Positions 25,790 through 36,633 of a stretch of 48,767 bases of DNA are shown here, in pieces. A program made the translations under genes and the position numbers. The stretch comes from Saprospiraceae bacterium (lineage in GTDB: Bacteria > Bacteroidota > Bacteroidia > Chitinophagales > Saprospiraceae): assembly GCA_020630955.1 (NCBI GenBank), contig JAHDIE010000014.1, positions 19,783 to 68,549 on the forward strand. The letters run 5' to 3'. The number at the start of each line of letters is the position of its first letter. Position 1 is the first letter of the stretch. The notes below the pieces were generated by a model that saw only the letters and a program-made list of their open reading frames with translations, did not search any database and was not told the DNA's origin.

Positions 25790-27145
25790 TTATTCTTTGT
25801 TTTCTGGCTTTTCCAGAACAAAATCTTCTAGAAATCCAGTATCATAATTCCCAGATAAAAACCTCTCGTCATCCATTAAAGCTCTATGGAAAGGTATTGT
25901 GGTTTTAATTCCTTCAACGATAAATTCATCCAGGGCTCTTCTCATCTTTCTTATACAATCATCTCTTGTATGAGCTTTGCATATAAGTTTTGCAATCAAG
26001 GAATCATAAAATGGAGGTACTGTATAACCTGCGTATACGTGAGTATCAACTCTGACACCATGTCCTTTTGGACTATGAAACGATGTAATTTTTCCAGGGC
26101 TAGGCCTAAAATCATTGTATGGGTCCTCAGCATTAATCCTTGCCTCGATGGCATGCATTGTTGGAAAGTAGTTTTTGCCTTTCAATCGTTCACCCGCTGC
26201 AACTTTAATTTGTTCTTTGATCAAGTCATGATCTATCACTTCTTCTGTAACTGGGTGTTCCACCTGTATTCTGGTGTTCATTTCCATAAAGTAGAACTTC
26301 TTGTATTTATCTACTAAAAATTCTACGGTTCCTACTCCTTCATAATTGATGGATTTACCTGCAGCAATTGCCGCTTCACCCATCTCCTTTCTAAGCTTCT
26401 TGGTAAGACTAGTAGAAGGACATTCTTCTAATAATTTTTGATGTCTTCTTTGGATGGTGCAATCTCTTTCTGACAGGTGTACAACGTTGCCATGCTGATC
26501 TCCTATTATTTGAAACTCCACATGTCGGGGATTTTCAATAAATTTCTCCATGTAGATACCATCATTGGCAAATGAAGCACTGGCTTCTTTTTTTGCACTA
26601 TCCCATGCTGGTTCAAATTCTTCATCAGACCAAATAACTCTCATGCCTTTTCCTCCTCCTCCTGCAGTCGCTTTGATGATAACAGGGTAACCCATTTCAT
26701 TTGCCAATTTAATACCTTGATTGACATCCTTCAACAAACCATCACTTCCTGGGATTACAGGAACACCAGCTTTGATCATGGTTTCTTTGGCAGTTATTTT
26801 ATCCCCCATTGAATTAATCATAGCTGCAGTAGGGCCAATGAATTTGACTCCATATTCCTGAGCAACCTCAGCAAAATCTGCATTTTCTGAAAGGAAACCA
26901 TAACCAGGATGGATAGCATCTGCATTGGTGATTTCAACTGCGGCCATGATCTTCGGAATACTGAGATATGATTCTGCTGAACTTGCAGGGCCTATTTTTA
27001 CAGCTTCATCAGCAAATCGTACGTGTAGACTTTCAGAATCTGCAGAAGAATAGATAGCAACAGTTTTGATACCCATTTCTTTGCAAGTACGGATGACACG
27101 TAAGGCAATTTCGCCTCTATTGGCAATTAGTATTTTTTTAAACAT
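25790..27145 (-). CDS. accC: Acetyl-CoA carboxylase, biotin carboxylase subunit
   Basis: A 451-residue protein of normal AccC length. It opens [19 protein letters not shown] and carries the ATP-grasp features [28 protein letters not shown], the catalytic [14 protein letters not shown] and the bicarbonate-site [17 protein letters not shown]. It carboxylates the biotin of AccB using ATP and bicarbonate. It is 21 bp downstream of accB and shares its operon with fabH and efp. Confidence 0.98.
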   Translation of the reverse strand: MFKKILIANRGEIALRVIRTCKEMGIKTVAIYSSADSESLHVRFADEAVKIGPASSAESYLSIPKIMAAVEITNADAIHPGYGFLSENADFAEVAQEYGVKFIGPTAAMINSMGDKITAKETMIKAGVPVIPGSDGLLKDVNQGIKLANEMGYPVIIKATAGGGGKGMRVIWSDEEFEPAWDSAKKEASASFANDGIYMEKFIENPRHVEFQIIGDQHGNVVHLSERDCTIQRRHQKLLEECPSTSLTKKLRKEMGEAAIAAGKSINYEGVGTVEFLVDKYKKFYFMEMNTRIQVEHPVTEEVIDHDLIKEQIKVAAGERLKGKNYFPTMHAIEARINAEDPYNDFRPSPGKITSFHSPKGHGVRVDTHVYAGYTVPPFYDSLIAKLICKAHTRDDCIRKMRRALDEFIVEGIKTTIPFHRALMDDERFLSGNYDTGFLEDFVLEKPENKE

Positions 27146-27166
27146 AGGTCGGTCTTAAATAGGAAT

Positions 27167-27658
27167 TTACCCAGCCGGGTCTACAAGGAATAATGGTGTA
27201 TCATACTCAACAGGTTGAGCGTCTTCGACCAATACCTTTACAATCTTACCACTTACTTCACTTTCAATTTCATTGAACAACTTCATTGCTTCAACGATAC
27301 AGACAACATCTCCTTTAGTTACACTATCTCCAACTTTAAGAAATGGAGGTTTGTCCGGTGAAGGAGATCTATAAAATGTACCAATAATTGGTGATTTTAT
27401 TTCAATTAAGTTCGCTGATTCAGCTGGAGCTGGACTTGCAGCACTGACTGATTCTGTAACCTCAGCATTAGGAGCAGCAACTTGAGGTGCTGCAGCAGGA
27501 GCTGCCATGGTTACCATTGGTGCTTTCATTACCCCACCTGACTTTTCAAAATTTTTGGTTTTGATAGATAACTCAAAACCTTCATTCTTCATTTTGAATT
27601 CAGTTAAGTCAGACTCAGTAACAAGCTTTATTAAGTTTTGGATTTCTTTAAAAGTCAT
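27167..27658 (-). CDS. accB: Acetyl-CoA carboxylase, biotin carboxyl carrier protein
   Basis: A 163-residue BCCP. The N-terminal docking segment is followed by an Ala/Pro-rich flexible linker (about residues 46-82) and the biotinyl domain with EAMKLFNE, whose Lys126 is the biotinylation site. The prefix [20 protein letters not shown] is standard. It carries carboxybiotin between AccC and the carboxyltransferase. It is 3 bp after efp; accA and accD are not in the window. Confidence 0.97.
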   Translation of the reverse strand: MTFKEIQNLIKLVTESDLTEFKMKNEGFELSIKTKNFEKSGGVMKAPMVTMAAPAAAPQVAAPNAEVTESVSAASPAPAESANLIEIKSPIIGTFYRSPSPDKPPFLKVGDSVTKGDVVCIVEAMKLFNEIESEVSGKIVKVLVEDAQPVEYDTPLFLVDPAG

Positions 27659-27661
27659 GTT

Positions 27662-28228
27662 TTATTCTTTTGATCTTTCTACATAAGCCCCTGTTGCAGT
27701 TTCAATTTTTACCTTATCACCTTCGTTGATAAAAATTGGCACTTTAATCTCAGCTCCAGTTTCAATAGTTGCTGGTTTTGTTGCGTTGGTTGCCGTATTT
27801 CCTTTTTCTCCAGGTTCTGTATAAGTAATTTCTACAACAGAATATTGTGGTAAATCTACAGTTAAAGGACGATCTTCTTCTGCATGATATAAAATTTCTA
27901 CGGTTATTCCCTCCTTCATAAATTGAGCATTTTCAATAAAATCTTTGGCTATGAATACCTGCTCATAGTTTTCATTATTCATGAAGTGAAAACCTTCGTC
28001 ATCCTTATAAAGATATTGAAATTTTCTTCTTTCAACCCTAACAATGTCAATTTTGTGACTAGATGGAAAGGTATTATCTATAACTTTCCCATTCGTCATG
28101 CTTTTTAATTTCGTTCGCACGAAAGCAGGACCTTTTCCGGGCTTTACATGAAGAAATTCAACCACTGAATAAATATCATTCTTGTAGTTAATACACAATC
28201 CATTTCTAATTTCTGATGTGTTTGCCAT
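27662..28228 (-). CDS. efp: Translation elongation factor P
   Basis: A 188-residue EF-P. The domain I loop VKPGKGPAFVRTKLKS contains Lys at the tip (PGKG), the position that reaches the peptidyl-transferase centre. Domains II and III follow (FHFMNNENYEQVFI, VPIFINEGDKVKIETATGAY). It relieves ribosome stalling at polyproline stretches. The modifying enzymes for this Lys (EpmA/B, YmfI type) are not in the window. It lies between fabH and accB, an arrangement common in Bacteroidota. Confidence 0.98.
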   Translation of the reverse strand: MANTSEIRNGLCINYKNDIYSVVEFLHVKPGKGPAFVRTKLKSMTNGKVIDNTFPSSHKIDIVRVERRKFQYLYKDDEGFHFMNNENYEQVFIAKDFIENAQFMKEGITVEILYHAEEDRPLTVDLPQYSVVEITYTEPGEKGNTATNATKPATIETGAEIKVPIFINEGDKVKIETATGAYVERSKE

Positions 28229-28283
28229 TTCCTAAATGTTAAAATTTTCCGCGAAGGTAATCATTTGGTTGCCGAAAACCCTA

Positions 28284-29282
28284 TTATTTTGGGTCATATG
28301 CCCAGGTTAGTAGGGTGGAACCCCATGTAAAACCACCTCCAAATGCTGTTAATACCACTTTATCGCCTTTTTTAAACCTTTTTTCGTTCTCACCCATGCA
28401 TAATGGGATAGTCGCTGAAGTTGTATTTCCATATTTAGCAATGTTTATTAGCACCTTTTCTATTGGAAAATCCATCATATTTGCAACCGATTCTAAAATC
28501 CTAAGATTTGCTTGATGAGGAATAATCCAATTGATTTCTTCTGGCTTTAGCTCATTTTGGTCTAGAAGATCTTTGGTAGCACTGACCATTCCTTTGACCG
28601 CATGCTTAAAAACGGTTCTACCTTCCTGATATGCGTAATGTAATCTTTGATCGACAGATTCATGACTTGCTGGAATTAATGATCCTCCGGCTTTCATATT
28701 TAGATATTGAACACCACTTCCATCGGCTCTAAGCACACTATCTTGTATTCCATATCCTTCTTTATTAGGTTCTAGTAACACCGCTCCAGCAGCATCTCCG
28801 AATAAAATACAAGTTGCACGGTCTTCATAGTCTACAATGGAAGACATCATATCTGCACCTACGATAATAACTTTTTTGTATTTGCCTGTTTCAATAAACT
28901 GAGCTCCTGTATTAATTGAAAAAAGAAATCCAGAACAAGCTGCATTGATATCAAATCCAAATGAATTTGTACATCCGGCCTTCATACCAATCTGATTTGC
29001 CGTATCAGGAAAAATCATATCTCCTGTTACGGTGCCACAGATAATTAGATCTATTTCTTTAGGGTCAGTATCCGTTTTTTCTAATAATTTTTTAACGGCC
29101 TCAGCTCCCATAAATGATGTAGCCTTTCCTTCTCCCTTTAATATTCGGCGTTCCTCAATACCTGTTCGAGATACAATCCATTCATGGTTTGTTTCTACCA
29201 TTTTTTCAAGATCAGCGTTGCTGAGGATATCGGGTGGGGTGTAATAAGCAACACCTGTAATTGCAGCGGTAAGTTTAGACAT
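28284..29282 (-). CDS. fabH: 3-oxoacyl-[ACP] synthase III
   Basis: A 332-residue KASIII. The catalytic Cys is in INAACSGFL (C116), His in IIPHQANLRI (H256) and Asn in IAKYGNTTSA (N286). The C-terminal FGGGFTWGSTLL is typical. It condenses acetyl- or branched acyl-CoA with malonyl-ACP to start fatty-acid synthesis and sets chain type. It is first in the nine-gene minus-strand run, so it probably carries the promoter, although none was recognisable upstream. Confidence 0.97.
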   Translation of the reverse strand: MSKLTAAITGVAYYTPPDILSNADLEKMVETNHEWIVSRTGIEERRILKGEGKATSFMGAEAVKKLLEKTDTDPKEIDLIICGTVTGDMIFPDTANQIGMKAGCTNSFGFDINAACSGFLFSINTGAQFIETGKYKKVIIVGADMMSSIVDYEDRATCILFGDAAGAVLLEPNKEGYGIQDSVLRADGSGVQYLNMKAGGSLIPASHESVDQRLHYAYQEGRTVFKHAVKGMVSATKDLLDQNELKPEEINWIIPHQANLRILESVANMMDFPIEKVLINIAKYGNTTSATIPLCMGENEKRFKKGDKVVLTAFGGGFTWGSTLLTWAYDPK

Positions 29283-29541
29283 TTCTTATTCTGTTAGGTC
29301 AGTTAAGGCGCAAGTTAATATGATAAATGGGAATTAGCATTGTGTTGAAGTCCAAATCCTTGTATGAAGATAATTATAATATTTACCGAAAGGCTAAAAA
29401 TATAGTCTAAGGTGTTGACAATCAAAGGAGTAGCTACATACATCAATTTCATATTATAATTTTTTATAATGTGTTGGCATGGACTTTGCATGGATCATAA
29501 TGTTGGCAACCATTGCCTGAATAATGAGAAAATACACAATT

Positions 29542-30321
29542 ATGAAATTGATAAACAATACTTTGAAGAATACTTGCCTTATGGTTTTAATGGTGATGTT
29601 CTGCAACGGAATACAAGCATCGAATGGTAGTTTGGCCTCAATCGATTTCACCAATGAAGCTTTTGAGCAAGCCAAAAATAGGGCTTCGAAAGAAGGAAAA
29701 TTATTTTTTGTGGATTTTTACGCCAATTGGTGTACACCTTGCAAATGGATGGAAAATACCACCTTTAAGGATAAGGAAGTAATAAAGACCCTAAACAATA
29801 ATTATGTTTCCATAAAAGTGGATATTGATACAAAAGAAGGTTTCCAAGTAAAAGAAAAATATCAAATATCAGTATTACCAACTTTGCTAATTTTTAATTC
29901 AGATGGGGAATTGGTAGAAAGAGTTCAAGAAACACTTTCAAGAAGTAAAATGATGAATTTATTGACCTTTCATGTTCATAAAGATGCAAAGGTTGTTCAA
30001 AATCATTACTTTAACCAAAGCCCAAACAAAGAAACAAATATACAATCTCCTGAAAGCAATAAATATCAGGAATACAGAAACAAAAGTTCTAAATCAAACT
30101 ACAGAATTCAAGTTGGAGACTTCAATAATTATGAAGCTGCTTTGCGAAAAGTAAATGAAATTAGAGAAGAATTCTTAGAAGAAATCATTGTTTTAAATGA
30201 TTACCGAGATGGAGCAGTTTGGTATCGAGTATTGATGGGTAATTTTTCCTCAGAATCTGAGGCCACCAGCTTCCAAACTATTTTGAAACGAGATTTTCAA
30301 ATAGATTCAATCGTATATTAA
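29542..30321 (+). CDS. Exported thioredoxin-fold protein with C-terminal SPOR domain
   Basis: The start at 29542 (MKLINNTL) gives a clean signal peptide; the ATG at 29524 adds six residues. The product is 259 residues. The thioredoxin domain has LFFVDFYANWCTPCKWMENT with the CxxC redox site and the cis-Pro region SVLPTLLIF. A polar linker of ~55 residues leads to a SPOR domain (YRIQVGDFNNYEAALRKV and WYRVLMGNFSSESEATSF). SPOR binds denuded glycan strands of peptidoglycan at division sites, so this is a periplasmic thiol protein directed to the wall. The pairing is unusual. A strong terminator follows. Confidence 0.88.
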   Translation: MKLINNTLKNTCLMVLMVMFCNGIQASNGSLASIDFTNEAFEQAKNRASKEGKLFFVDFYANWCTPCKWMENTTFKDKEVIKTLNNNYVSIKVDIDTKEGFQVKEKYQISVLPTLLIFNSDGELVERVQETLSRSKMMNLLTFHVHKDAKVVQNHYFNQSPNKETNIQSPESNKYQEYRNKSSKSNYRIQVGDFNNYEAALRKVNEIREEFLEEIIVLNDYRDGAVWYRVLMGNFSSESEATSFQTILKRDFQIDSIVY

Positions 30322-30382
30322 TCTCCTATTATATTTATAAATGCAATCCCATCCCAAGGACCATTTATGCAATTAAAAAATG

Positions 30383-30411
30383 TCCCTGCAGCAATGCAGG
30401 GATTTTTTTTT
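30383..30411 (+). terminator. Rho-independent terminator after the thioredoxin-SPOR gene
   Basis: TCCCTGCA (30383-30390) and TGCAGGGA (30395-30402) form an 8-bp stem with loop GCAA, followed by nine T. It is a textbook intrinsic terminator and isolates the next gene. Confidence 0.92.
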
Positions 30412-30568
30412 ACAGCTTTCTGCAATTTAGTTTGTAAACCATCAAAAAACTTGCAGATTTGTGCAACGTTATCAGTGCTTTTAGCGTATAATACCTGATA
30501 CATCAATCCAAAATTACAATAGCTCAAATTGAATGGTCATATAAGCCATTTTCAAATATGTAATTGGC

Positions 30569-30576
30569 TATATTTG
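30569..30576 (+). promoter_or_regulatory. Candidate -7 element (TATATTTG) of the giant adhesin gene
   Basis: TATATTTG matches TAnnTTTG and lies 27 bp before the ATG at 30604. It predicts a leader of about 20-25 nt. No good -33 TTG box is seen at standard spacing. Confidence 0.45.
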
Positions 30577-30603
30577 TACTCATTTTCTAAACAACAGCCT
30601 TAG

Positions 30604-33600
30604 ATGAACTCTGTGAGAAGGATTATTTTGGTTTTATCCCTATTTTTCATTTCCATAAATGGCTTGAAGAGCCAAGACTGTGAAACGCTTTCCAATAACC
30701 TTACGTGGGATTTTCAAATAGTATCTACCCCTCTCAATCCAGGTGACAACTTCTTTATTGAATGTTATGTAACCAATTTTACCCAGATTTTATCATTTCA
30801 GTATACCATCAATTTCAATCCAACAGTAATTGAGTTTGAGAACATTGATAATTTAGGCAGCGACTTAATTGGTCCTGTAGAAGTTAATTCAACCCCTGAG
30901 GCATTGGCAACTGGAAGCTTGAATACCATCTGGACCAATGGTAATGGAGAAGCTCAGACCATTGCCGATGGCCCAATCTTTAAAATATTCTTTACAGTAA
31001 TAGGTGATCCTGGAGATTGCTCTCAATGGCAAATTACTTCAAATGTTGTTGATTTAGAAATTGCATGGGAATTACCAGATGGTTCACTATGTATTGAAAC
31101 AGTTAACATTAATGATGTCCTGACAGGAGGAGACTTATGTGTTGAATGTGGAACAGACTTAACTTTAATAACCAATGCATGTAGTGGAGAATTAGAATTT
31201 ACAGCTTGTGGTGGAACAGGTCCCTATAATTACAATATTGAAGGCCCTGGACTTGACGAATCAGGAACCATCGATGCTTTCGAATTTATAAGCTTTAGTA
31301 ACTTAAATGATGGTCTTTATATTATCAGTCTATCAGATTCGGCAGGAAATGTTCTCTCAAGTCAGGAGGGTGTAATCGATATCGTTGCCGGTATTCCTCT
31401 TGAAGTCTCGATTGATGTCATTAATAACATCAGTTGTCCTGGTGATGAAGGAGACTTAATGGCTACTGGATTGGGTGGAGTTGAACCATATGTCTTTGAA
31501 TGGAGTAATGGTCTTTTTACCGAAATTGCTGAAGACTTAAGTGCTGGTCAATATACAGTTGTGGTTACAGATGCAAATGGTTGTACAGCAGAATCAGCAC
31601 CAATTGATTTAGGAACAAGCCCAATGGTAGTTACCAATGTAGAAATCATTGGAGCCACATGCTTAGGATCTAAAGATGGATCAGTAACCATCACAGTCGA
31701 AGGAGGTTCACCTTTTAATGGAACAGATTATAGTTTTGATGGTAATATTCAACCTATTGGAGTATATGATAATTTAGATCCTGGAATGTTTCAACTTCAA
31801 ATCAGGGATGAATCCGGTTGTTTGATTTTTGAGGATGTAGAAATTCCAGCCCTAGGAAGTGGCGAGTATGAAATTGTAGAAGAACAAACAGTAGATTGCT
31901 TTGGAGATTTAGCTTATTTCGAAATAGATGCAGAATTCTATGAATATGAAACCTTTTCATTGGATTCCATTCCTAGAATCTTAGATGAAAATAATATTGA
32001 TGTTGCTTATGCAATGGATCCTGTTTCAAATAATCTAATTCCAGTTGCAACACTAGGGCCTGGCAATAATGTTCCAGGAATATTGCCGGGTGATTATACC
32101 ATTAGTTTTTATACCATCGAAGGTTGTTATGTTGTGATACCATACACAGTACAAGAAGCACCTGAAATTGTGATCACCTTAGATAATCTTGTGGATCCAG
32201 ATTGTGGAGGCAATCCCGGACAAATAGATGTATCAATAAGTGGTGGTGTTGGCCAATTAGATTACGAATGGAGTGATGGTCAACCAGACCTAAGTTTTGA
32301 AGTAAATCTTGGAGGTACTTATACCTTAATTGTTACTGACGAAAATATGTGTTCAGATTCTTTGGTTGTAGATGTACTTGATGCTGGTTCTCTTGGAGCC
32401 GAAGCACAAGTAGTTAATCAAGTAGGATGTGGTACGGATGCAAATTCAGGATCAGCCGAAGTAACTATTTCTGGAACATCAACCAATATTTCTTACAATT
32501 GGGAAGATGCTTCTGGAATGCAAATTGGGACAGATGCTTTGGTTGAAAATCTAAGCGCCGGAACCTACTTTGTAACAGTCACCGATGAGGATATGGACTG
32601 TACACAAGAGACTTCTGTAACAATTGAAGGTGCAGGAGCTTTCTTTTTTGAAGAAACAATTTCTCCTTTATCCTGTTTTGGTGGCAGCGATGCTGAAATA
32701 GAAATTGGAATCATTGGTGGATCTCAAGCAGGAGCTCCCTCTTTCGCTTGGGCGCACGATGATAATCTAAGTTTTAATTTCGCATCAAATCTAGGGGCAG
32801 GGGATTATACAATTACAGTGACAGATGCTGATGGTTGTGAATTGGATACAACCATTACCATCCCCAATCCTCCTCAAATGCAATTAGACGTCAATGGTAT
32901 TCAAGGAGTAAGCTGTTATAATGGAAATGATGGTATCGCAATCAGCACCGCGAGCAATAGTCCAACTGGAGAGACTGAATTTACTTATTATTGGGGTGAT
33001 GCAGACGCAGACACCTTAATCACCAATGAATTTGGAGAAATTGGAGAAACTTTTGATTTGACATCAGGTGCATTATACTCCTATGCTTATGATGGAGCAT
33101 GCTTTTCTGATACCATTTTTTTTGATCTTCCAAACGCTGATCAGATTCTTGTTGACTCTTTGAGTTCTCAAATACTAAATACATCTTGTGCCGGGACGGA
33201 CGAAGGAATTCTTGACATCATAATAACAGGAGGATCAAGTTCAGGTTCGTATAATTATGAATGGGATACTGGTGAAACTACAAGTACACTTACTGATTTG
33301 GCTTCTGGAAGTTATACCTTGTTGGTTATGGATGATAATAATTGTGAAGAAGAATTTGTATTTGAACTTACAGAACCAGATAGTCTTTTTCTTTTTTTAA
33401 ATGAAAGTCAAACATCAAATGTGAGTTGTTTTGGTTCAAATTCCGCAATAATAGCCACCTTCGCAAGCGGAGGTACTGGTTCAAATTATGATTTTTCTTG
33501 GACTCCAGATATTTCAGATAGTAATATTGCTGTTGATGTTGGAGAAGGAGATTATGAAATTATTGTAACTGATGAAGCAGGATGTACAGCAAGCCTAGAA

Positions 33601-34425
33601 TATCAAGTGGAGTCATCAACACCAATTGAAGTTTCTTTTTTACCAATTGAACAAGCACCATGTAACGGTCAACCAACCATGATTTGTATTGATACCATTT
33701 TTGGAGGATCAGGGTCAGGATATACCTATCAAGTAAGTTTTGGAGAAAATATAAGTGTAGAAAATAATCCATGTTTTGATGCAATTGCTGGAGATGTAAC
33801 CGTGACAATTAATGATGGAGCAGGATGTCCCTATGATCAACCATTGGAATTTAACGTCGAACAACCAGACCCAATATCAATTGAGTTGGCTGATGATCTA
33901 GAGCTTGAGCTCGGTGATACTTCATTGGTAATAGATGCAATTATCAATGGTCCTAATCCAATAGATACTATTACTTGGTCTTCGGCCAATGGGTTGTGGG
34001 ATTGTGAAAATATGGATTGCTCTAGTATCAATGTCTATCCAACCACGCCGACTATATACAACATTGATGTAATTGATGCAAATGGATGTACCCAAAGTGC
34101 AGAAGTCTTTGTAAATGTTAAAGCTGTTAGGAACTTCTATGCACCAAATATTTTTACTCCTGACAGTGATGGCAACAATGATCTGTTTAATCCATTTGTA
34201 GGTAAAGGAGTTACCATGATCAATGATTTTAAAATTTATGATCGTTGGGGTAACCTTGTCCATTCGGTAGAAAATATTGACCCAGGGGATGAAATTCTTT
34301 ATGCTTGGAATGGCCAGATTCAAGGGATTAATGCTTCTCAAGGAGTTTACGTTTATATTGCAGAAGTCACTTTCTTTGATGATGAAGTAATATTGTACAA
34401 AGGAAGTGTTACTTTACTTCGATAA
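30604..34425 (+). CDS. Giant cell-surface protein: cohesin-like domain, SprB-like repeats, gliding-motility C-terminal domain
   Basis: A 1273-residue secreted protein. After the signal peptide (LSLFFISINGLKSQ) residues ~30-165 resemble a cohesin-type beta sandwich (FFIECYVTNFTQILSFQYTI). Then come about nine SprB-like modules, each with a pattern like SCxGxxD...GGxxxYxYxW...LxAGxYxVxVTDxxGC. The last ~95 residues are a type B (CHU_C) T9SS domain: NFYAPNIFTPDSDGNNDLFN, DFKIYDRWGN, ending SVTLLR. The protein is very acidic with Cys paired in repeats. SprB family proteins act as motility adhesins, matrix or sugar-binding proteins; this role is inferred from class. It has its own promoter and terminator upstream. 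Confidence 0.9.
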   Translation: MNSVRRIILVLSLFFISINGLKSQDCETLSNNLTWDFQIVSTPLNPGDNFFIECYVTNFTQILSFQYTINFNPTVIEFENIDNLGSDLIGPVEVNSTPEALATGSLNTIWTNGNGEAQTIADGPIFKIFFTVIGDPGDCSQWQITSNVVDLEIAWELPDGSLCIETVNINDVLTGGDLCVECGTDLTLITNACSGELEFTACGGTGPYNYNIEGPGLDESGTIDAFEFISFSNLNDGLYIISLSDSAGNVLSSQEGVIDIVAGIPLEVSIDVINNISCPGDEGDLMATGLGGVEPYVFEWSNGLFTEIAEDLSAGQYTVVVTDANGCTAESAPIDLGTSPMVVTNVEIIGATCLGSKDGSVTITVEGGSPFNGTDYSFDGNIQPIGVYDNLDPGMFQLQIRDESGCLIFEDVEIPALGSGEYEIVEEQTVDCFGDLAYFEIDAEFYEYETFSLDSIPRILDENNIDVAYAMDPVSNNLIPVATLGPGNNVPGILPGDYTISFYTIEGCYVVIPYTVQEAPEIVITLDNLVDPDCGGNPGQIDVSISGGVGQLDYEWSDGQPDLSFEVNLGGTYTLIVTDENMCSDSLVVDVLDAGSLGAEAQVVNQVGCGTDANSGSAEVTISGTSTNISYNWEDASGMQIGTDALVENLSAGTYFVTVTDEDMDCTQETSVTIEGAGAFFFEETISPLSCFGGSDAEIEIGIIGGSQAGAPSFAWAHDDNLSFNFASNLGAGDYTITVTDADGCELDTTITIPNPPQMQLDVNGIQGVSCYNGNDGIAISTASNSPTGETEFTYYWGDADADTLITNEFGEIGETFDLTSGALYSYAYDGACFSDTIFFDLPNADQILVDSLSSQILNTSCAGTDEGILDIIITGGSSSGSYNYEWDTGETTSTLTDLASGSYTLLVMDDNNCEEEFVFELTEPDSLFLFLNESQTSNVSCFGSNSAIIATFASGGTGSNYDFSWTPDISDSNIAVDVGEGDYEIIVTDEAGCTASLEYQVESSTPIEVSFLPIEQAPCNGQPTMICIDTIFGGSGSGYTYQVSFGENISVENNPCFDAIAGDVTVTINDGAGCPYDQPLEFNVEQPDPISIELADDLELELGDTSLVIDAIINGPNPIDTITWSSANGLWDCENMDCSSINVYPTTPTIYNIDVIDANGCTQSAEVFVNVKAVRNFYAPNIFTPDSDGNNDLFNPFVGKGVTMINDFKIYDRWGNLVHSVENIDPGDEILYAWNGQIQGINASQGVYVYIAEVTFFDDEVILYKGSVTLLR

Positions 34426-34527
34426 TCTTTGCAATTTTCTTTGATGTTTCAAATTTCTATCATTAGTAGTATGATAATTTTTTAGTCTTAGGGAAAGACA
34501 AAAGAATCTTATTATTTTTACTAACCG

Positions 34528-36633
34528 ATGGAAAAATTACCAAATCACAAGTTTGACCCAACTTTAGGTAGGGAAGATCAGGAAGCCCATGTAGCATACA
34601 AGAGTCCTGAAGAAATAGATATTTATAATCATTACCTAAATGACTATAATAGAGAACATCAAAACTTTACTTCAGGGGCGGCTCCATACCTTGGCGGTCC
34701 TTATGCAAGTATGTATGTTGGTAGACCTTGGACAATTAGGCAATATGCAGGATTTAGTACTGCAGAAAAAAGCAATAAATTTTATAAAAAAAACTTAGCT
34801 GCTGGTCAAAAAGGATTATCCGTTGCTTTTGATTTGGCAACACATAGAGGATATGATTCAGACCATGAAAGGGTAGCGGGTGATGTTGGAATGGCTGGTG
34901 TGGCAATTGATACAGTTGAAGATATGGAGAGACTATTTGATGGAATCCCTTTGGATAATATGTCTGTTTCTATGACCATGAATGGAGCTGTCATTCCCAT
35001 CATGGCATTTTTTATAATTGCAGCGGAAAGACAAGGAGTTACTATTGATAAACTAAGTGGAACGATTCAAAATGATATTTTAAAGGAGTTTATGGTTCGG
35101 AATACATACATTTATCCACCAGGACCTTCCATGAGAATAATCTCCGATATCTTTGAATTCACATCCCTAAATGCACCAAAATTTAACTCAATCAGCATAA
35201 GTGGTTATCATATTCACGAAGCTGGAGCACCTGCCGATTTGGAATTGGCCTATACATTGGCAGATGGATGGGAATACATTAAGGCAGGAATAAATGCTGG
35301 TTTAAAAGTTGATGATTTTGTACCTCGATTTTCTTTTTTTTGGGGCATTGGCATGCAAATGATGGTTGAGATTGCCAAAATGAGAGCTGGTCGTGTCCTT
35401 TGGGCTAAAATTGTTAAACAATACAATCCAAAAAATAAAAAGTCTTTAGCACTTCGAACTCATAGCCAAACAAGTGGTTATAGTCTAACTGCCCAAGATC
35501 CATATAACAATATTGCAAGAACGACCATCGAAGCTACTGCAGCCACAATCGGAGGGACACAATCCCTTCATACAAATGCATTAGATGAGGCATTGGCCTT
35601 GCCAACAGATTATTCAGCCAAAGTTGCAAGAGATACCCAATTACATTTGCAAAAGAATGTCGGTGTTACTGATATAGTCGATTCTTTTTCTGGAAGCTAC
35701 TATATTGAAAAATTGACGGAAGAGTTAATCGAAAAATCCTGGGCACATATTTTGGAAATTGAAGAATTGGGAGGAATGACCGCCGCTATAGAAAAAGGTA
35801 TTCCAAAAATGAGAATTGAGGCAGCAGCAGCACAAAAACAAGCAAGAATTGATAGCGCTAATGCAAAAATTGTAGGAGTAAATATTTTTCAACAATCAGA
35901 AGAAAGTGAAATTCCAATCTTATCCGTAAATACTTCCAAAGTAAGACAAGAACAAATCGATCGAATCAATAGAACAAAAAAGAATAGAGACAATACAAAA
36001 GTAAAAACTGCTTTAGAAGCTCTTAGTAGTGGAGCTCAAAATGGAGGTAATTTATTAGCACTTGCCGTAAATGCTGCAAGACATGACGCAACTTTAGGGG
36101 AAATTTCCAATGCTTTGGAAAATGTATTTGGTAGATTCAAAGCCAATCATCAATTAATCAGTGGAGTCTATTCAAAAGCAATTAAAATGGATGAAAGCTT
36201 CAAATTAGCAAGACAAAAAGCTGTTGATTTTCAAGCAAGTACAGGTAGGAGGCCAAGAATTATGATTGCAAAACTTGGACAAGATGGACACGATAGGGGG
36301 GCAAAGGTCATTGCCACTAGCTTTGCAGATGTAGGCTTTGATGTAGATATAGGACCCTTATTCCAAACACCAGAAGAAGCAGCAAAGCAAGCTGTTGAAA
36401 ATGATGTTCATATCCTAGGTATTTCTTCTCTTGCTGCTGGACACAAAACCTTGGTGCCAGCTACATTGAAAGCTTTAGAGAAATTAGGAAGAGAAGATAT
36501 TTTGATAATCGTTGGAGGAGTAATTCCTCCACAAGACTATGAATATTTATTTAATGAAGGTGTTGCAGCTGTGTTTGGACCTGGAACGGTTATTAGCAAA
36601 GCAGCCATTGATGTAATAGACTTACTTAGTTAA
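34528..36633 (+). CDS. scpA: Methylmalonyl-CoA mutase (adenosylcobalamin-dependent), single-chain type
   Basis: A 701-residue mutase. The TIM barrel has [18 protein letters not shown], whose Tyr corresponds to the MCM-specific Tyr89, then [12 protein letters not shown] with the carboxylate-binding Arg and [12 protein letters not shown] with the catalytic His. The C-terminal cobalamin domain has [11 protein letters not shown] (DxHxxG) and ISSLAAGH. It interconverts (R)-methylmalonyl-CoA and succinyl-CoA. No small subunit lies next to it, so a homodimeric E. coli-type enzyme is likely. The next gene starts immediately after its stop. A second, distinct B12 mutase (icmF) is 2.6 kb downstream, in the opposite direction. 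Confidence 0.95.
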   Translation: MEKLPNHKFDPTLGREDQEAHVAYKSPEEIDIYNHYLNDYNREHQNFTSGAAPYLGGPYASMYVGRPWTIRQYAGFSTAEKSNKFYKKNLAAGQKGLSVAFDLATHRGYDSDHERVAGDVGMAGVAIDTVEDMERLFDGIPLDNMSVSMTMNGAVIPIMAFFIIAAERQGVTIDKLSGTIQNDILKEFMVRNTYIYPPGPSMRIISDIFEFTSLNAPKFNSISISGYHIHEAGAPADLELAYTLADGWEYIKAGINAGLKVDDFVPRFSFFWGIGMQMMVEIAKMRAGRVLWAKIVKQYNPKNKKSLALRTHSQTSGYSLTAQDPYNNIARTTIEATAATIGGTQSLHTNALDEALALPTDYSAKVARDTQLHLQKNVGVTDIVDSFSGSYYIEKLTEELIEKSWAHILEIEELGGMTAAIEKGIPKMRIEAAAAQKQARIDSANAKIVGVNIFQQSEESEIPILSVNTSKVRQEQIDRINRTKKNRDNTKVKTALEALSSGAQNGGNLLALAVNAARHDATLGEISNALENVFGRFKANHQLISGVYSKAIKMDESFKLARQKAVDFQASTGRRPRIMIAKLGQDGHDRGAKVIATSFADVGFDVDIGPLFQTPEEAAKQAVENDVHILGISSLAAGHKTLVPATLKALEKLGREDILIIVGGVIPPQDYEYLFNEGVAAVFGPGTVISKAAIDVIDLLS

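Noticed and set aside
29401-29460. TTGACA (29415) with TATAAT-like sequence before the thioredoxin-SPOR gene
   Set aside because: The spacing of about 30 bp is wrong for a sigma70 promoter, and this phylum uses TAnnTTTG.
30318-30527. Minus-strand 69-codon ORF after the thioredoxin-SPOR gene
   Set aside because: It runs through the strong terminator hairpin and has no recognisable domain; judged chance.
34528-36633. Missing small subunit of methylmalonyl-CoA mutase taken as a truncated operon
   Set aside because: At 701 residues with barrel and B12 domain complete, it matches homodimeric single-chain enzymes.
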